Shown here in pieces: positions 1 to 5,901 of a stretch of 5,901 nt of DNA. Source of the stretch: an uncultured Thiomonas sp. (GTDB lineage Bacteria; Pseudomonadota; Gammaproteobacteria; Burkholderiales; Burkholderiaceae_C); the NCBI GenBank assembly GCA_937927695.1, contig CALBRU010000309.1:1-5901 (forward strand), written 5' to 3'. The notes under the pieces are model-generated. The model made no database searches. It was not told the DNA's origin and was given only the letters and a program-made list of their open reading frames with translations. Positions within the stretch are counted from its first letter, which is position 1. Each line of letters begins with the position of its first letter. A program made the position numbers and the translations under genes.

Positions 1-822
1 GCGCTCGTTGCCGACTGCGAGCACCACGATGACGCGCGCTGAAAGGTACGCGGGCGCGTCGCGCAGAAAAAGTCTCACCAGATCCATACCGTCCGCACCG
101 CCCGCCAGCGCCATCTCCGGCTCATGGCAATATTCCTCGGGCAAGGCCCGCATGCTGGCGGCCGGCACATAAGGCGGGTTGCACAGCACCAAGTCGTAGA
201 CCTGGGATGGCGCCGCAGCGAGCGAGGCCCAGAGGTCGGAGGCGATGAGCCGCAACCGGTGCTGCAGGGCATAGGCCTCGCGGTTGATCTCGGCCACGGC
301 CAGCGCGTCGGCAGAAAGATCGACAGCGTCCACCTGCGCATCGCCCCAGACGAGCGCGGCCAAAATGGCCAGGCAACCAGAGCCGGTGCACATATCGAGC
401 ACGCGTTTGGGCGACTCGGTCAGCCAGGGATCGAGCGCGCCTTCATCGAGCAATTCGGCAATGAATGAACGCGGCACGATGACGCGCGGATCGACTACGA
501 AGCGCAAGCCCACCAGCCACGCCTCGCCCAGCAGATAGGCTAAGGGCTGCCGGGTGGCGATGCGTTGCGCCGTCACCGTCTCGATCTGAAGCGCCTGCTG
601 CGCGGTCAGGGATTGATTGGCGTAAGCCGCAAAATCACCGGCCTCGCTCGCAGGCAGGTGTGCTGCGTGCAGCACCAGCCAGGCGGCCTCGTCTTCTGCG
701 CTGGCGCAGCCATGTCCGTAGTCGAGATCAGCGGCTTGCAACGCCTGAGCCGCAAGCGCCCAGGCTGCGCCCAAGGTACGAGCGGCTGAAATCGCCCCCG
801 TTCGCTGCTCCGGCGGCGTCAT
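1..822 (-). CDS. prmB: 50S ribosomal protein uL3 N5-glutamine methyltransferase PrmB (partial, C-terminus cut by window edge)
   Basis: PrmB uses S-adenosylmethionine to methylate a glutamine side chain of ribosomal protein uL3 (RplC) in the cytoplasm, aiding large-subunit assembly. The frame is open for 274 codons to the left edge. Seen: an N-terminal helical part with YGHG (residues 35-38) as in E. coli PrmB; the linker YLLGEAW...VDPRVIVPRS (96-119); SAM-binding motif I VLDMCTGSGC (141-150), nearly identical to E. coli PrmB; acidic motif II VDLS (167-170); and the catalytic NPPY (215-218), which binds the target glutamine. CTGSGC and the VPRS stretch favour PrmB over the release-factor methylase PrmC. 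E. coli PrmB has 310 residues, so roughly 25-40 are missing. The ATG overlaps the dapE stop as ATGA, implying translational coupling; a GAGG lies 10 bases upstream. Near the edge, the usual G-V-L-x-x-E-x-G consensus reads VIVVLAVG (264-271), without the glycine and glutamate; this may be natural divergence. Confidence 0.93.
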   Translation of the reverse strand, partial: MTPPEQRTGAISAARTLGAAWALAAQALQAADLDYGHGCASAEDEAAWLVLHAAHLPASEAGDFAAYANQSLTAQQALQIETVTAQRIATRQPLAYLLGEAWLVGLRFVVDPRVIVPRSFIAELLDEGALDPWLTESPKRVLDMCTGSGCLAILAALVWGDAQVDAVDLSADALAVAEINREAYALQHRLRLIASDLWASLAAAPSQVYDLVLCNPPYVPAASMRALPEEYCHEPEMALAGGADGMDLVRLFLRDAPAYLSARVIVVLAVGNER

Positions 823-1967
823 GCCACCAAGGCCTCGAGGGTGCGGCGATAGATATTTTTGAGCGGGTCGATGGCGTCTACTTCGACCCATTCGTCGATC
901 TTGTGAATGCTGGCGTTCACCGGCCCGAACTCGACGACTTGCGGGCAGATCTTGGCGATGAACCGGCCGTCGGAGGTGCCCCCGGTGGTGGACAACTCGG
1001 CCGCGATGCCGGTCTCGGCGTGAATGGCCGATTGCAGCGCGGTGGAGAGCGCGCCGGGCGCCGTCAGGAAGGGCTCTCCGCCCAGCGTCCAATCGAGCGT
1101 GTAGTTGAGCGCGTGGCGGTCGAGGGTGGCGTGGACGCGCTGCTTGAGCTGATCGGGCGTGGACTCGGTGGAAAAGCGGAAGTTGAAATCCACCACCAGT
1201 TCGCCCGGAATGACATTGGTCGCCCCGGTGCCCGCATGGATGTTGGAGATCTGCCAGGTCGTCGGCGGGAAGTAGGCGTTGCCGGCATCCCAGGCAAGGG
1301 CCGCCAATTCAGCAAGGGCGGGCGCGGCGAGATGAATGGGGTTTTTCGCCAGATGCGGATAGGCGATATGCCCCTGCACGCCACGCACCGTGAGCCGACC
1401 GGAGAGCGAACCGCGCCGCCCGTTCTTGATCACGTCGCCCAGCTTCGCGGTGGAGGTAGGCTCGCCCACAATGCACCAGTCCAGGCGCTGGCCGCGCGCC
1501 GCCAGCAGCTCGCACACTTTGACCGTGCCATCGCGCGCCGGACCTTCTTCGTCGCTGGTGAGCAAAAAGGCGATCGCATGGCTCGGTTGGGGATGCGCCG
1601 CCAGAAACTCCTCCACTGCCACCACCATGGCGGCCAGCGAGGTTTTCATATCGGCGGCTCCGCGCCCATACAGCTTGCCATCGCGCACCGTTGGGGTGAA
1701 CGGCGGGCTTTGCCACTGATCCAGCGGCCCGGTGGGCACGACGTCGGTATGGCCGGCAAACACGAGCACGGCGGCATCCGACTTGGAGCCCGGACGCAGG
1801 GCCCAGAGATTGGTCACGCGAAAGTCGGTCGGGCCGCTTTCCACCGTTTCGCAGACAAAGCCCAGCGCTTGCAAACGGTCGCGCAGCACCTGCTGACAGC
1901 CCTCGTCTTGCGGCGTGATGGAGTGGCGGGAAATCAGGTCATGGACCAGGGTTTGAGTGGGAGACAT
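819..1967 (-). CDS. dapE: Succinyl-diaminopimelate desuccinylase DapE
   Basis: DapE is a cytoplasmic, di-zinc M20-family amidohydrolase that splits N-succinyl-LL-2,6-diaminopimelate into LL-diaminopimelate and succinate, in the lysine and peptidoglycan precursor pathway. The protein is full length (382 residues; E. coli 375). Seen motifs: AGHTDVVP (71-78), GRGAADMK (101-108), TSDEEG (137-142), VGEP (167-170), NGRRGSL (182-188), VQGHIAYPH (197-205) and NASIHKI (351-357). By alignment to the H. influenzae enzyme (offset +6), the metal ligands are His73, Asp106, Glu141, Glu169 and His355, with Glu140 as the general base; all are present. The central domain (about 180-295) is the dimerisation lid. 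The ATG is supported by homology of the N-terminus. No good Shine-Dalgarno is seen: the purine-rich AGGCGAGGA just after the pilU stop lies 21 bases upstream, so reinitiation after pilU is possible. It lies 30 bases after pilU and overlaps prmB by 4 bases. Confidence 0.97.
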   Translation of the reverse strand: MSPTQTLVHDLISRHSITPQDEGCQQVLRDRLQALGFVCETVESGPTDFRVTNLWALRPGSKSDAAVLVFAGHTDVVPTGPLDQWQSPPFTPTVRDGKLYGRGAADMKTSLAAMVVAVEEFLAAHPQPSHAIAFLLTSDEEGPARDGTVKVCELLAARGQRLDWCIVGEPTSTAKLGDVIKNGRRGSLSGRLTVRGVQGHIAYPHLAKNPIHLAAPALAELAALAWDAGNAYFPPTTWQISNIHAGTGATNVIPGELVVDFNFRFSTESTPDQLKQRVHATLDRHALNYTLDWTLGGEPFLTAPGALSTALQSAIHAETGIAAELSTTGGTSDGRFIAKICPQVVEFGPVNASIHKIDEWVEVDAIDPLKNIYRRTLEALVA

Positions 1968-1997
1968 GCGGCAAATGGGGAGCGCCCGTCCTCGCCT

Positions 1998-3149
1998 TCA
2001 GCGCGGCGAGTCCAGGTCGAGGGTGATTTCAGTGAATGAGGGCGTATCGTCCTCGATCGCCTCCGCGGGCGCAGCCTGCTTGCGCAGCGTCGAGTCGTTC
2101 TCCAGACGCCAGAGCAGATTGGTCGGCGAATCGGCGTAGGCCAGCGCTTCTTCGCGGCTGACCACGCCATCGATCACCATGGCGGCCAGCGCCTGCTCGA
2201 AGGTCTGCGAGCCTTCGGCCATGGACTTTTCCATCGCCTCCTTGACGCCTGAAAAGTCGCCCTTCTCGATCAACTCGCGCACGAGCTGGGTGTTGAGCAT
2301 GATTTCCACAGCGGGCGTCAGCCCTCCGGCAGTCGCCCGCAGCAGCCGTTGCGACACAATGCCCCGCAGACCCGAGGCCATATCGTTGAACAATGCGGCG
2401 CGCTGATCCATGGGATAGAAGCCCACAATGCGATTGAGCGCCTGATAGCTGTTGTTGGCGTGCAGCGTGGCCAAGCAGAGATGGCCCGAGAGCGAGTACT
2501 GCAGGGCGGCACTCATCGTGGCCTGATCGCGGATTTCACCAATCATGATGCAGTCGGGCGCCTGCCGCAGCGCGTTTTTCAGGCCCACCGTCAGAGACTC
2601 GGTATCGATGCCCACCTCGCGCTGATTGACGATCGATTTGCGATTGGAGAACAGATATTCGATCGGTTCTTCAAGGGTGAGAATGTGCCCGGTTTTGTTG
2701 GCATTTCGATAGTCGATCATCGCTGCCAGCGTGGTGCTCTTGCCCGCGCCGGTCGAGCCCACCATGAGCAGCAGGCCGTGCTTTTCCATGACCAGATCGG
2801 CCAGCACGCCGGGCAGATTCAGCGATTCCAGCGCGGGAATTTCTCCGGGGATGTAGCGCACCACCATCGCCACGCTGCCGCGCTGGCGGAACGCGCTGAT
2901 GCGAAAGCTCCCCAGCCCCGGCCGCGGCAGCCCCAAGTTGAGTTCGCCGGTGCGGGTGACCTCCGCCGCCCGCTCGTGACCCACGGCTTCAGCCAGCAGC
3001 CGGAAGGGCTCCTCTGGTGTGAGAACCTGCCGGTTCACCGCCACCGCATGACCATTGATGCGGATGAGGATGGGGGCATGCGGACTGATGTAAATGTCGG
3101 AGGCTTTCTTCTCCGCCATCAGCTTGAACAACCGCTCCATTGCCGACAT
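1998..3149 (-). CDS. pilU: Type IV pilus retraction-associated ATPase PilU (PilT/PilU family)
   Basis: This is a hexameric secretion-type ATPase at the inner-membrane base of type IVa pili; known PilU proteins assist PilT in pilus retraction during twitching motility and DNA uptake. At 383 residues it matches the usual PilU length (about 380). The N-terminal PAS-like domain (1-100) is followed by the RecA-like ATPase core: Walker A GSTGAGKST (131-139), Asp box LTLEEPIEY (157-165), Walker B CIMIGEIRD (200-208) and His box HLCLATLHANN (223-233). The region after the core reads LIEKGDFSGVKEAMEKS (293-309), where PilT has its AIRNLIRE-type motif; with the acidic C-terminal tail (365-380) this favours PilU over PilT. 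The start is uncertain: the chosen ATG lies only 4 bases after an AGGGGGG, while Met4 (ATG at 3138-3140) lies 13 bases after it and gives the MERLFKLM N-terminus common in the family. No pilT or other pilus gene is in the window; the neighbours are lysine-pathway genes. Confidence 0.92.
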   Translation of the reverse strand: MSAMERLFKLMAEKKASDIYISPHAPILIRINGHAVAVNRQVLTPEEPFRLLAEAVGHERAAEVTRTGELNLGLPRPGLGSFRISAFRQRGSVAMVVRYIPGEIPALESLNLPGVLADLVMEKHGLLLMVGSTGAGKSTTLAAMIDYRNANKTGHILTLEEPIEYLFSNRKSIVNQREVGIDTESLTVGLKNALRQAPDCIMIGEIRDQATMSAALQYSLSGHLCLATLHANNSYQALNRIVGFYPMDQRAALFNDMASGLRGIVSQRLLRATAGGLTPAVEIMLNTQLVRELIEKGDFSGVKEAMEKSMAEGSQTFEQALAAMVIDGVVSREEALAYADSPTNLLWRLENDSTLRKQAAPAEAIEDDTPSFTEITLDLDSPR

Positions 3150-3153
3150 ACAT

Positions 3154-3160
3154 CCCCCCT
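3154..3160 (-). promoter_or_regulatory. Purine-rich Shine-Dalgarno-like site before pilU
   Basis: On the minus strand AGGGGGG precedes three ATGs. The first (3151-3153) is out of frame and directly abuts the site, so it is unlikely to be used. The second (3147-3149) begins the annotated PilU with a short 4-base spacer. The third (3138-3140, Met4) has a 13-base spacer. Neither in-frame spacing is ideal, so the site does not settle the start. It falls in the 46-base gap after dapD, where I see no terminator hairpin. Confidence 0.5.
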
Positions 3161-3195
3161 AGGTGTTTGAAACTGCAGACTCGCGCACGCTACGC

Positions 3196-4017
3196 TCAGG
3201 TCCGCAGCAGATCGTTGATGCTGGTCTTGGAGCGCGTCTGCGCGTCCACCTTTTTGACGATCACGGCGCAGTACAAGCTGTATTTGCCATCGCTGCTGGG
3301 CAGGTTGCCGCTGACCACCACTGAACCCTCGGGAATGCGGCCATAGCTCACCTCGCCAGTGGCGCGGTCGTAGATCTTGGTTGATTTGCCGATGTACACG
3401 CCCATCGAAATGACGCAATTGTCCTCGACGATCACGCCCTCCACCACCTCCGAGCGCGCGCCGATGAAGCAGTTGTCGCCGATGATGGTCGGGTTGGCCT
3501 GGATGGGTTCGAGCACGCCGCCGATGCCCACGCCGCCGGACAGATGCACGTTCTTGCCGATCTGCGCGCACGAGCCCACGGTGGCCCAGGTATCGACCAT
3601 CGTGCCCTCGTCCACATAAGCGCCGATATTCACGTACGACGGCATGAGCACCACATTGGGCGCGATGTAAGAGCCATGCCGGGCCACGGCCGGCGGCACC
3701 ACGCGCACCCCGGTGGCGCGCATCTGCGCTTCGTCGAGATTGTGGAACTTGGTCTGCACCTTGTCGAAAAAGTGCAGATCGCCGGCCTGCATGGCCGCGT
3801 TGTCGTGCAGACGAAAGCTCAGCAGCACGGCCTTTTTCAGCCACTGGTGCGTCACCCACTCGCCGTCCACGCGCTCGGCCACCCGCAGTTTGCCCACGTT
3901 GAGCTGGTCGATCGCATGGCCCACGGCCTCGCGCAGTTCAGCCGGGGCATTGGCCGGGCTGTATGCGGTGCGGTTTTCCCAGGCCTGGTCGATAAGGGTT
4001 TGCAGTTGTTGCGTCAT
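3196..4017 (-). CDS. dapD: 2,3,4,5-tetrahydropyridine-2,6-dicarboxylate N-succinyltransferase DapD
   Basis: DapD transfers succinyl from succinyl-CoA to tetrahydrodipicolinate, the entry step of the succinylase branch to diaminopimelate and lysine; it is a cytoplasmic trimer. The 273 residues align along their whole length with E. coli DapD (274). Seen: a helical N-terminal domain with VTHQWLKKAVLLSF (55-68), then a left-handed beta-helix of hexapeptide repeats (about 105-235) including LMPSYVNIGAYVDEGTMVD (124-142), SCAQIGKNVHLSGGVGIGG (149-167) and CFIGARSEVVEG (183-194), and the conserved end SLYCAVIVKKVD (247-258). Asp142 and Glu190 correspond to the active-site Asp141 and Glu189 described for the mycobacterial enzyme. 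The ATG overlaps the dapC stop by 4 bases (ATGA) and has no clear Shine-Dalgarno of its own, so translation is probably coupled to dapC. The next gene, pilU, follows after 46 bases. Confidence 0.98.
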   Translation of the reverse strand: MTQQLQTLIDQAWENRTAYSPANAPAELREAVGHAIDQLNVGKLRVAERVDGEWVTHQWLKKAVLLSFRLHDNAAMQAGDLHFFDKVQTKFHNLDEAQMRATGVRVVPPAVARHGSYIAPNVVLMPSYVNIGAYVDEGTMVDTWATVGSCAQIGKNVHLSGGVGIGGVLEPIQANPTIIGDNCFIGARSEVVEGVIVEDNCVISMGVYIGKSTKIYDRATGEVSYGRIPEGSVVVSGNLPSSDGKYSLYCAVIVKKVDAQTRSKTSINDLLRT

Positions 4018-5225
4018 GGTGAAGGTCTTTGTGAGTGGATCAGTTCAGAACAATAAGCGGCAATACGGCGGGCGGCTTCGACGCATTCTTCCAGCGGGGC
4101 TACCAGCGCCATGCGAATACGACCGCGCCCCGGATTGGCGCCGTCCTGGGCGCGCGCCAGATAGCTGCCCGGCAAAACGGTGACATTGTATTTTTCGAGC
4201 AGCCCGCGGGAAAACTGCGCATCATCGCCCGGCGTAGCCGCCCAGAGGTAGAACCCGGCGTCGGGCAATTGCACCTCCATCACCGGTTGCAGCAGGGGCA
4301 GCACGGCGGCAAATTTCTCGCGGTACAACGCGCGATTGTGTTCGACGTGCGCTTCGTCGCTCCAAGCTGCTGCACTGGCAGCCTGTACGGCCGGGTTCAT
4401 GGCGCTGCCGTGGTAGGTGCGGTAGCGGGTGAAGGCTGCGATCAGTTGGGCATCGCCCGCGACAAAGCCGGAGCGCAGACCGGGCACGTTCGAGCGCTTG
4501 GAAAGCGAGGTGAAAAACAGCAGATTGCGAAATTCCGTCCGCCCCAGTTGCCATGCGGCTTCGAGCCCGCCTAGCGGTGGCTGCGCGCCGAACCAGATTT
4601 CTGAATAACACTCGTCGCTGGCAATGACAAAACCGTGCCGGTCGGACAACTCGAACAGCAACTTCCACTCGTCCAGGGGCATGACCGCGCCTGTGGGATT
4701 GCCCGGCGAGCAAACGTAGAGCAACTGGGTGCGCTGCCACACCGCCTCGGGCACTGCCGCCCAATCCACCGCGAAATTGCGCTGCGCATCCACCGCAGCG
4801 AAATACGGCTGCGCGCCAGCGAGCAACGCAGCGCCTTCATAGATTTGATAGAACGGATTGGGACAAACCACCGTGGCCCCGGCTCGGCCCGCGTCCACCA
4901 CAGTCTGCGCGATGGCGAATAGCGCCTCCCGCGATCCGTTGATCGGCAGCACCTGCGTCTGCGCGTTCAGCGGCACGCCGTAGCGGCGGCTCGCCCATTG
5001 CGCGCACGCCTCCCTCAGTTCCACCGTGCCAACGGTACTGGGATAGACCGCCAGTCCATCGAGATGGGCGGCCAGGGCATCGCGGATAAAAGGCGGGGTG
5101 GGATGCTTGGGTTCGCCCATACCCAGGCTGATCGCAGGCCACTGCGCGGGCGCCGTCACTCCCTGGTGGAGCGCGCGCAGCTTTTCAAACGGATAGGGCT
5201 GAAGCAGGTCGAGGCGAGGGTTCAC
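4014..5225 (-). CDS. dapC: N-succinyldiaminopimelate aminotransferase DapC
   Basis: DapC is a fold-type I, PLP-dependent class I/II aminotransferase that interconverts N-succinyl-2-amino-6-oxopimelate and N-succinyl-LL-diaminopimelate using glutamate as amino donor. The 403-residue protein begins MNPRLDLLQPYPFEKLRAL, a typical start for this subfamily. Seen: GMGEPKHPTP (35-44), YPSTVGTVELREA (61-73), NGSREALF (96-103), CSPGNPTG (172-179, Asn176 to PLP), SDECYSEI (203-210, Asp204 and Tyr207 to PLP), TSLSKRSNVPGLRSGF (239-254, Lys243 forming the Schiff base, Arg251 to phosphate) and RIRMAL (369-374, Arg371 to the substrate carboxylate). The start is GTG: the next in-frame stop upstream is at 5265-5267 with no ATG between, and the homology begins at this GTG. 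No strong Shine-Dalgarno is visible. It is the first gene of the minus-strand block and overlaps dapD by 4 bases. Specificity for the DAP pathway rather than another aminotransferase rests on the N-terminal signature and on adjacency to dapD. Confidence 0.95.
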   Translation of the reverse strand: MNPRLDLLQPYPFEKLRALHQGVTAPAQWPAISLGMGEPKHPTPPFIRDALAAHLDGLAVYPSTVGTVELREACAQWASRRYGVPLNAQTQVLPINGSREALFAIAQTVVDAGRAGATVVCPNPFYQIYEGAALLAGAQPYFAAVDAQRNFAVDWAAVPEAVWQRTQLLYVCSPGNPTGAVMPLDEWKLLFELSDRHGFVIASDECYSEIWFGAQPPLGGLEAAWQLGRTEFRNLLFFTSLSKRSNVPGLRSGFVAGDAQLIAAFTRYRTYHGSAMNPAVQAASAAAWSDEAHVEHNRALYREKFAAVLPLLQPVMEVQLPDAGFYLWAATPGDDAQFSRGLLEKYNVTVLPGSYLARAQDGANPGRGRIRMALVAPLEECVEAARRIAAYCSELIHSQRPSP

Positions 5226-5261
5226 GGCAGGCGCAGGGGCTGGATGGCGAAAGGCGCTGCC

Positions 5262-5289
5262 ATTCTACGGAGCCCTGCGCAGGCGCAAA
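5262..5289 (-). promoter_or_regulatory. Candidate promoter for dapC and the genes downstream
   Basis: On the minus strand TAGAAT (5267-5262) differs from the sigma-70 -10 consensus at one base. Sixteen bases upstream is a poor -35 candidate, TTTGCG (5289-5284); TTGCGC one base further on would give a 15-base spacer. Transcription would start near 5255, about 30 bases before the GTG of dapC. The weak -35 would suit an activated or low-level promoter. This is inferred from pattern only. Confidence 0.3.
5274..5283. repeat. 10-bp perfect palindrome in the dapC promoter spacer
   Basis: CCTGCGCAGG reads identically on both strands. It lies between the candidate -35 and -10 of dapC, a position where a bound repressor or a MerR-type activator could act. 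In GC-rich DNA a 10-bp palindrome can easily arise by chance, so function is uncertain. Confidence 0.35.
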
Positions 5290-5322
5290 CCGGGCGGTGT
5301 CACAGAATTTTTCAGTCTGGCG

Positions 5323-5334
5323 AGCGGATCCGCT
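5323..5334. repeat. 12-bp perfect palindrome between dapC and the sigma-factor gene
   Basis: AGCGGATCCGCT is a perfect palindrome with no spacer. It lies roughly 100 bases from either coding start, near the middle of the divergent region, where a dimeric regulator could bind and affect both genes. No regulator family is recognisable from the site alone. Confidence 0.4.
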
Positions 5335-5420
5335 GTCATCACGGCACCTGGAATGGCGTTACAGAGGCTAAGACCCCGTTTTCGACCGAAACCCACCCGC
5401 CAGAACCGGCCCACTATGCT

Positions 5421-5901
5421 ATGGATCATGCTTACGCCCTCTCCCCAGCGCTCGTGATCGACGCCTCGCAACACGATTCGGTCGCGCTCAACCGTTTTTG
5501 CGCAGAGGTGCGCGTGCGCGCCACGCGCATGGCGCTGATTGAATTGCGCGACGCCGCCCTGGCTGCCGATGTGGTGCAGGACAGCCTGCTCAAGCTGGTG
5601 AGCAACTACAAGCTGCGGCCGGCAGAGGAATGGGCGCCGCTGTTCTACAGCATTCTGCGCAACCGCATCACCGACATGCACCGGCGGCGCAAGGTCGAGA
5701 AAATTTTCGATTTTTTCTTCTCCAGCGACGAAGAAGACGATCAACCGCCCAGTTGGGAGCAAATTGCCGACAGCGCCCTCGGCCCGGAGCAGGAGGTCGC
5801 CAACGGCCAGCTTGCCGGACGCATTGCAGATGCCATTTCCGCCCTCAGCCCGCGGCAGCGCGAGGCTTTTCTGCTGCGCGAAATGGAAGGTTTGTCCATT
5901 G
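5421..5901 (+). CDS. Sigma-70 family RNA polymerase sigma factor, ECF-like (partial, C-terminus cut by window edge)
   Basis: Sigma factors of this kind bind core RNA polymerase and direct it to a specific promoter set. The frame is open for 160 codons to the right edge. Seen: region 2.1-2.2 with AADVVQDSLLKLVSNY (48-63), the core-binding helix; region 2.3-2.4 with WAPLFYSILRNRITDMHRRRK (71-91), basic and promoter-facing; a linker with a Phe-rich then acidic stretch FDFFFSSDEEDD (96-107); and the start of region 4, ISALSPRQREAFLLREMEGLSI (139-160), cut just before the -35-recognition helix. There is no region 1.1 or 3, as in ECF sigmas. The pattern resembles a sigma-factor family common in Burkholderiales, but the promoter specificity and any anti-sigma factor cannot be told, because the following gene is outside the window. 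The first usable start is the ATG at 5421; no Shine-Dalgarno is evident, and GTG 5454 is an alternative. It is transcribed away from dapC. Confidence 0.88.
   Translation, partial: MDHAYALSPALVIDASQHDSVALNRFCAEVRVRATRMALIELRDAALAADVVQDSLLKLVSNYKLRPAEEWAPLFYSILRNRITDMHRRRKVEKIFDFFFSSDEEDDQPPSWEQIADSALGPEQEVANGQLAGRIADAISALSPRQREAFLLREMEGLSI

Larger units (their letters stand above)
5226..5420. promoter_or_regulatory. Divergent intergenic region between dapC and the sigma-factor gene
   Basis: These 195 bases separate two divergently transcribed genes and must hold the promoter of the dapC block and probably that of the sigma factor. I see a plausible -10 for dapC, two perfect palindromes (5274-5283 and 5323-5334) and a short dyad at 5380-5391. 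I see no clear sigma-70 or ECF-type -35/-10 pair for the plus-strand gene, no riboswitch and no terminator. The plus-strand frame of the sigma factor stays open upstream to at least 5265, but contains no ATG, GTG or TTG before 5421. Confidence 0.55.

Noticed and set aside
660..2039. Long plus-strand open frame (459 codons) opposite dapE
   Set aside because: It is antisense to a complete DapE with all catalytic residues; its translation is rich in Arg, Gly, Ala and His with no recognisable domain, as expected for a shadow frame in GC-rich DNA.
2349..3170. Plus-strand open frame (273 codons) opposite pilU
   Set aside because: It lies entirely over the conserved PilU coding sequence and shows low-complexity Arg/His/Gln-rich content without motifs.
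3150..3195. Possible terminator or separate pilU promoter in the dapD-pilU gap
   Set aside because: I find no GC-rich hairpin followed by a T-run and no credible -35/-10 pair in these 46 bases.
3119..3859. Minus-strand open frame overlapping dapD in another frame
   Set aside because: DapD is conserved over its full length in its own frame; this one is Arg/Gly-rich and has no family resemblance.
3544..4183. Two plus-strand open frames opposite dapD and the end of dapC
   Set aside because: They are antisense to two well-conserved genes, and neither has recognisable domains or a ribosome-binding site.
5244..5263. Inverted repeat ATGGC / GCCAT in the dapC leader
   Set aside because: The stem is only 5 bp with a 10-base loop and no U-run, so it is too weak to call a terminator, attenuator or riboswitch.
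5265..5762. Minus-strand open frame (165 codons) opposite the sigma-factor gene
   Set aside because: The plus strand encodes clear sigma regions 2 and 4 here, and the minus-strand product has no recognisable motif.
1..5901. CRISPR array, tRNA/rRNA gene, insertion sequence, phage or toxin-antitoxin module
   Set aside because: There are no regularly spaced repeats, no tRNA-like cloverleaf, no transposase or integrase motifs, and coding is almost continuous with housekeeping genes.

Overview
The window looks like an ordinary chromosomal segment of a GC-rich betaproteobacterium, most likely of the order Burkholderiales. The protein sequences fit this order, and the arrangement dapC-dapD-pilU-dapE-prmB is, from general knowledge, a familiar one there. 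I cannot name a genus from the sequence alone.

Layout. Positions 1-5225 hold five tightly packed genes, all on the minus strand. In transcription order (right to left) they are dapC (N-succinyldiaminopimelate aminotransferase), dapD (tetrahydrodipicolinate N-succinyltransferase), pilU (PilT/PilU-type pilus ATPase), dapE (succinyl-diaminopimelate desuccinylase) and prmB (methyltransferase for ribosomal protein uL3). prmB is cut by the left edge. dapC/dapD and dapE/prmB each overlap by 4 bases (ATGA), pilU and dapE are 30 bases apart, and dapD and pilU 46 bases apart. I see no terminator inside the block, so it probably forms one transcription unit. A 195-base divergent intergenic region (5226-5420) separates it from a plus-strand gene at 5421 that runs off the right edge and encodes a small sigma-70-family (ECF-like) RNA polymerase sigma factor.

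How the genes work together. DapD, DapC and DapE catalyse three consecutive steps of the succinylase branch of the diaminopimelate pathway: succinylation of tetrahydrodipicolinate, transamination, and removal of succinate to give LL-diaminopimelate. This supplies lysine and meso-diaminopimelate for peptidoglycan. PilU (twitching motility) and PrmB (ribosomal protein modification) have no known biochemical link to that pathway, and their place in the block is best read as inherited gene order.

Novelty. I found no mobile element, CRISPR array, RNA gene or convincing undescribed system. The points worth a second look are the pilus ATPase inside a lysine/cell-wall operon, the divergent sigma factor and the small dyad-symmetric sequences between it and dapC, an apparent departure from consensus near the visible end of PrmB, and an uncertain PilU start.
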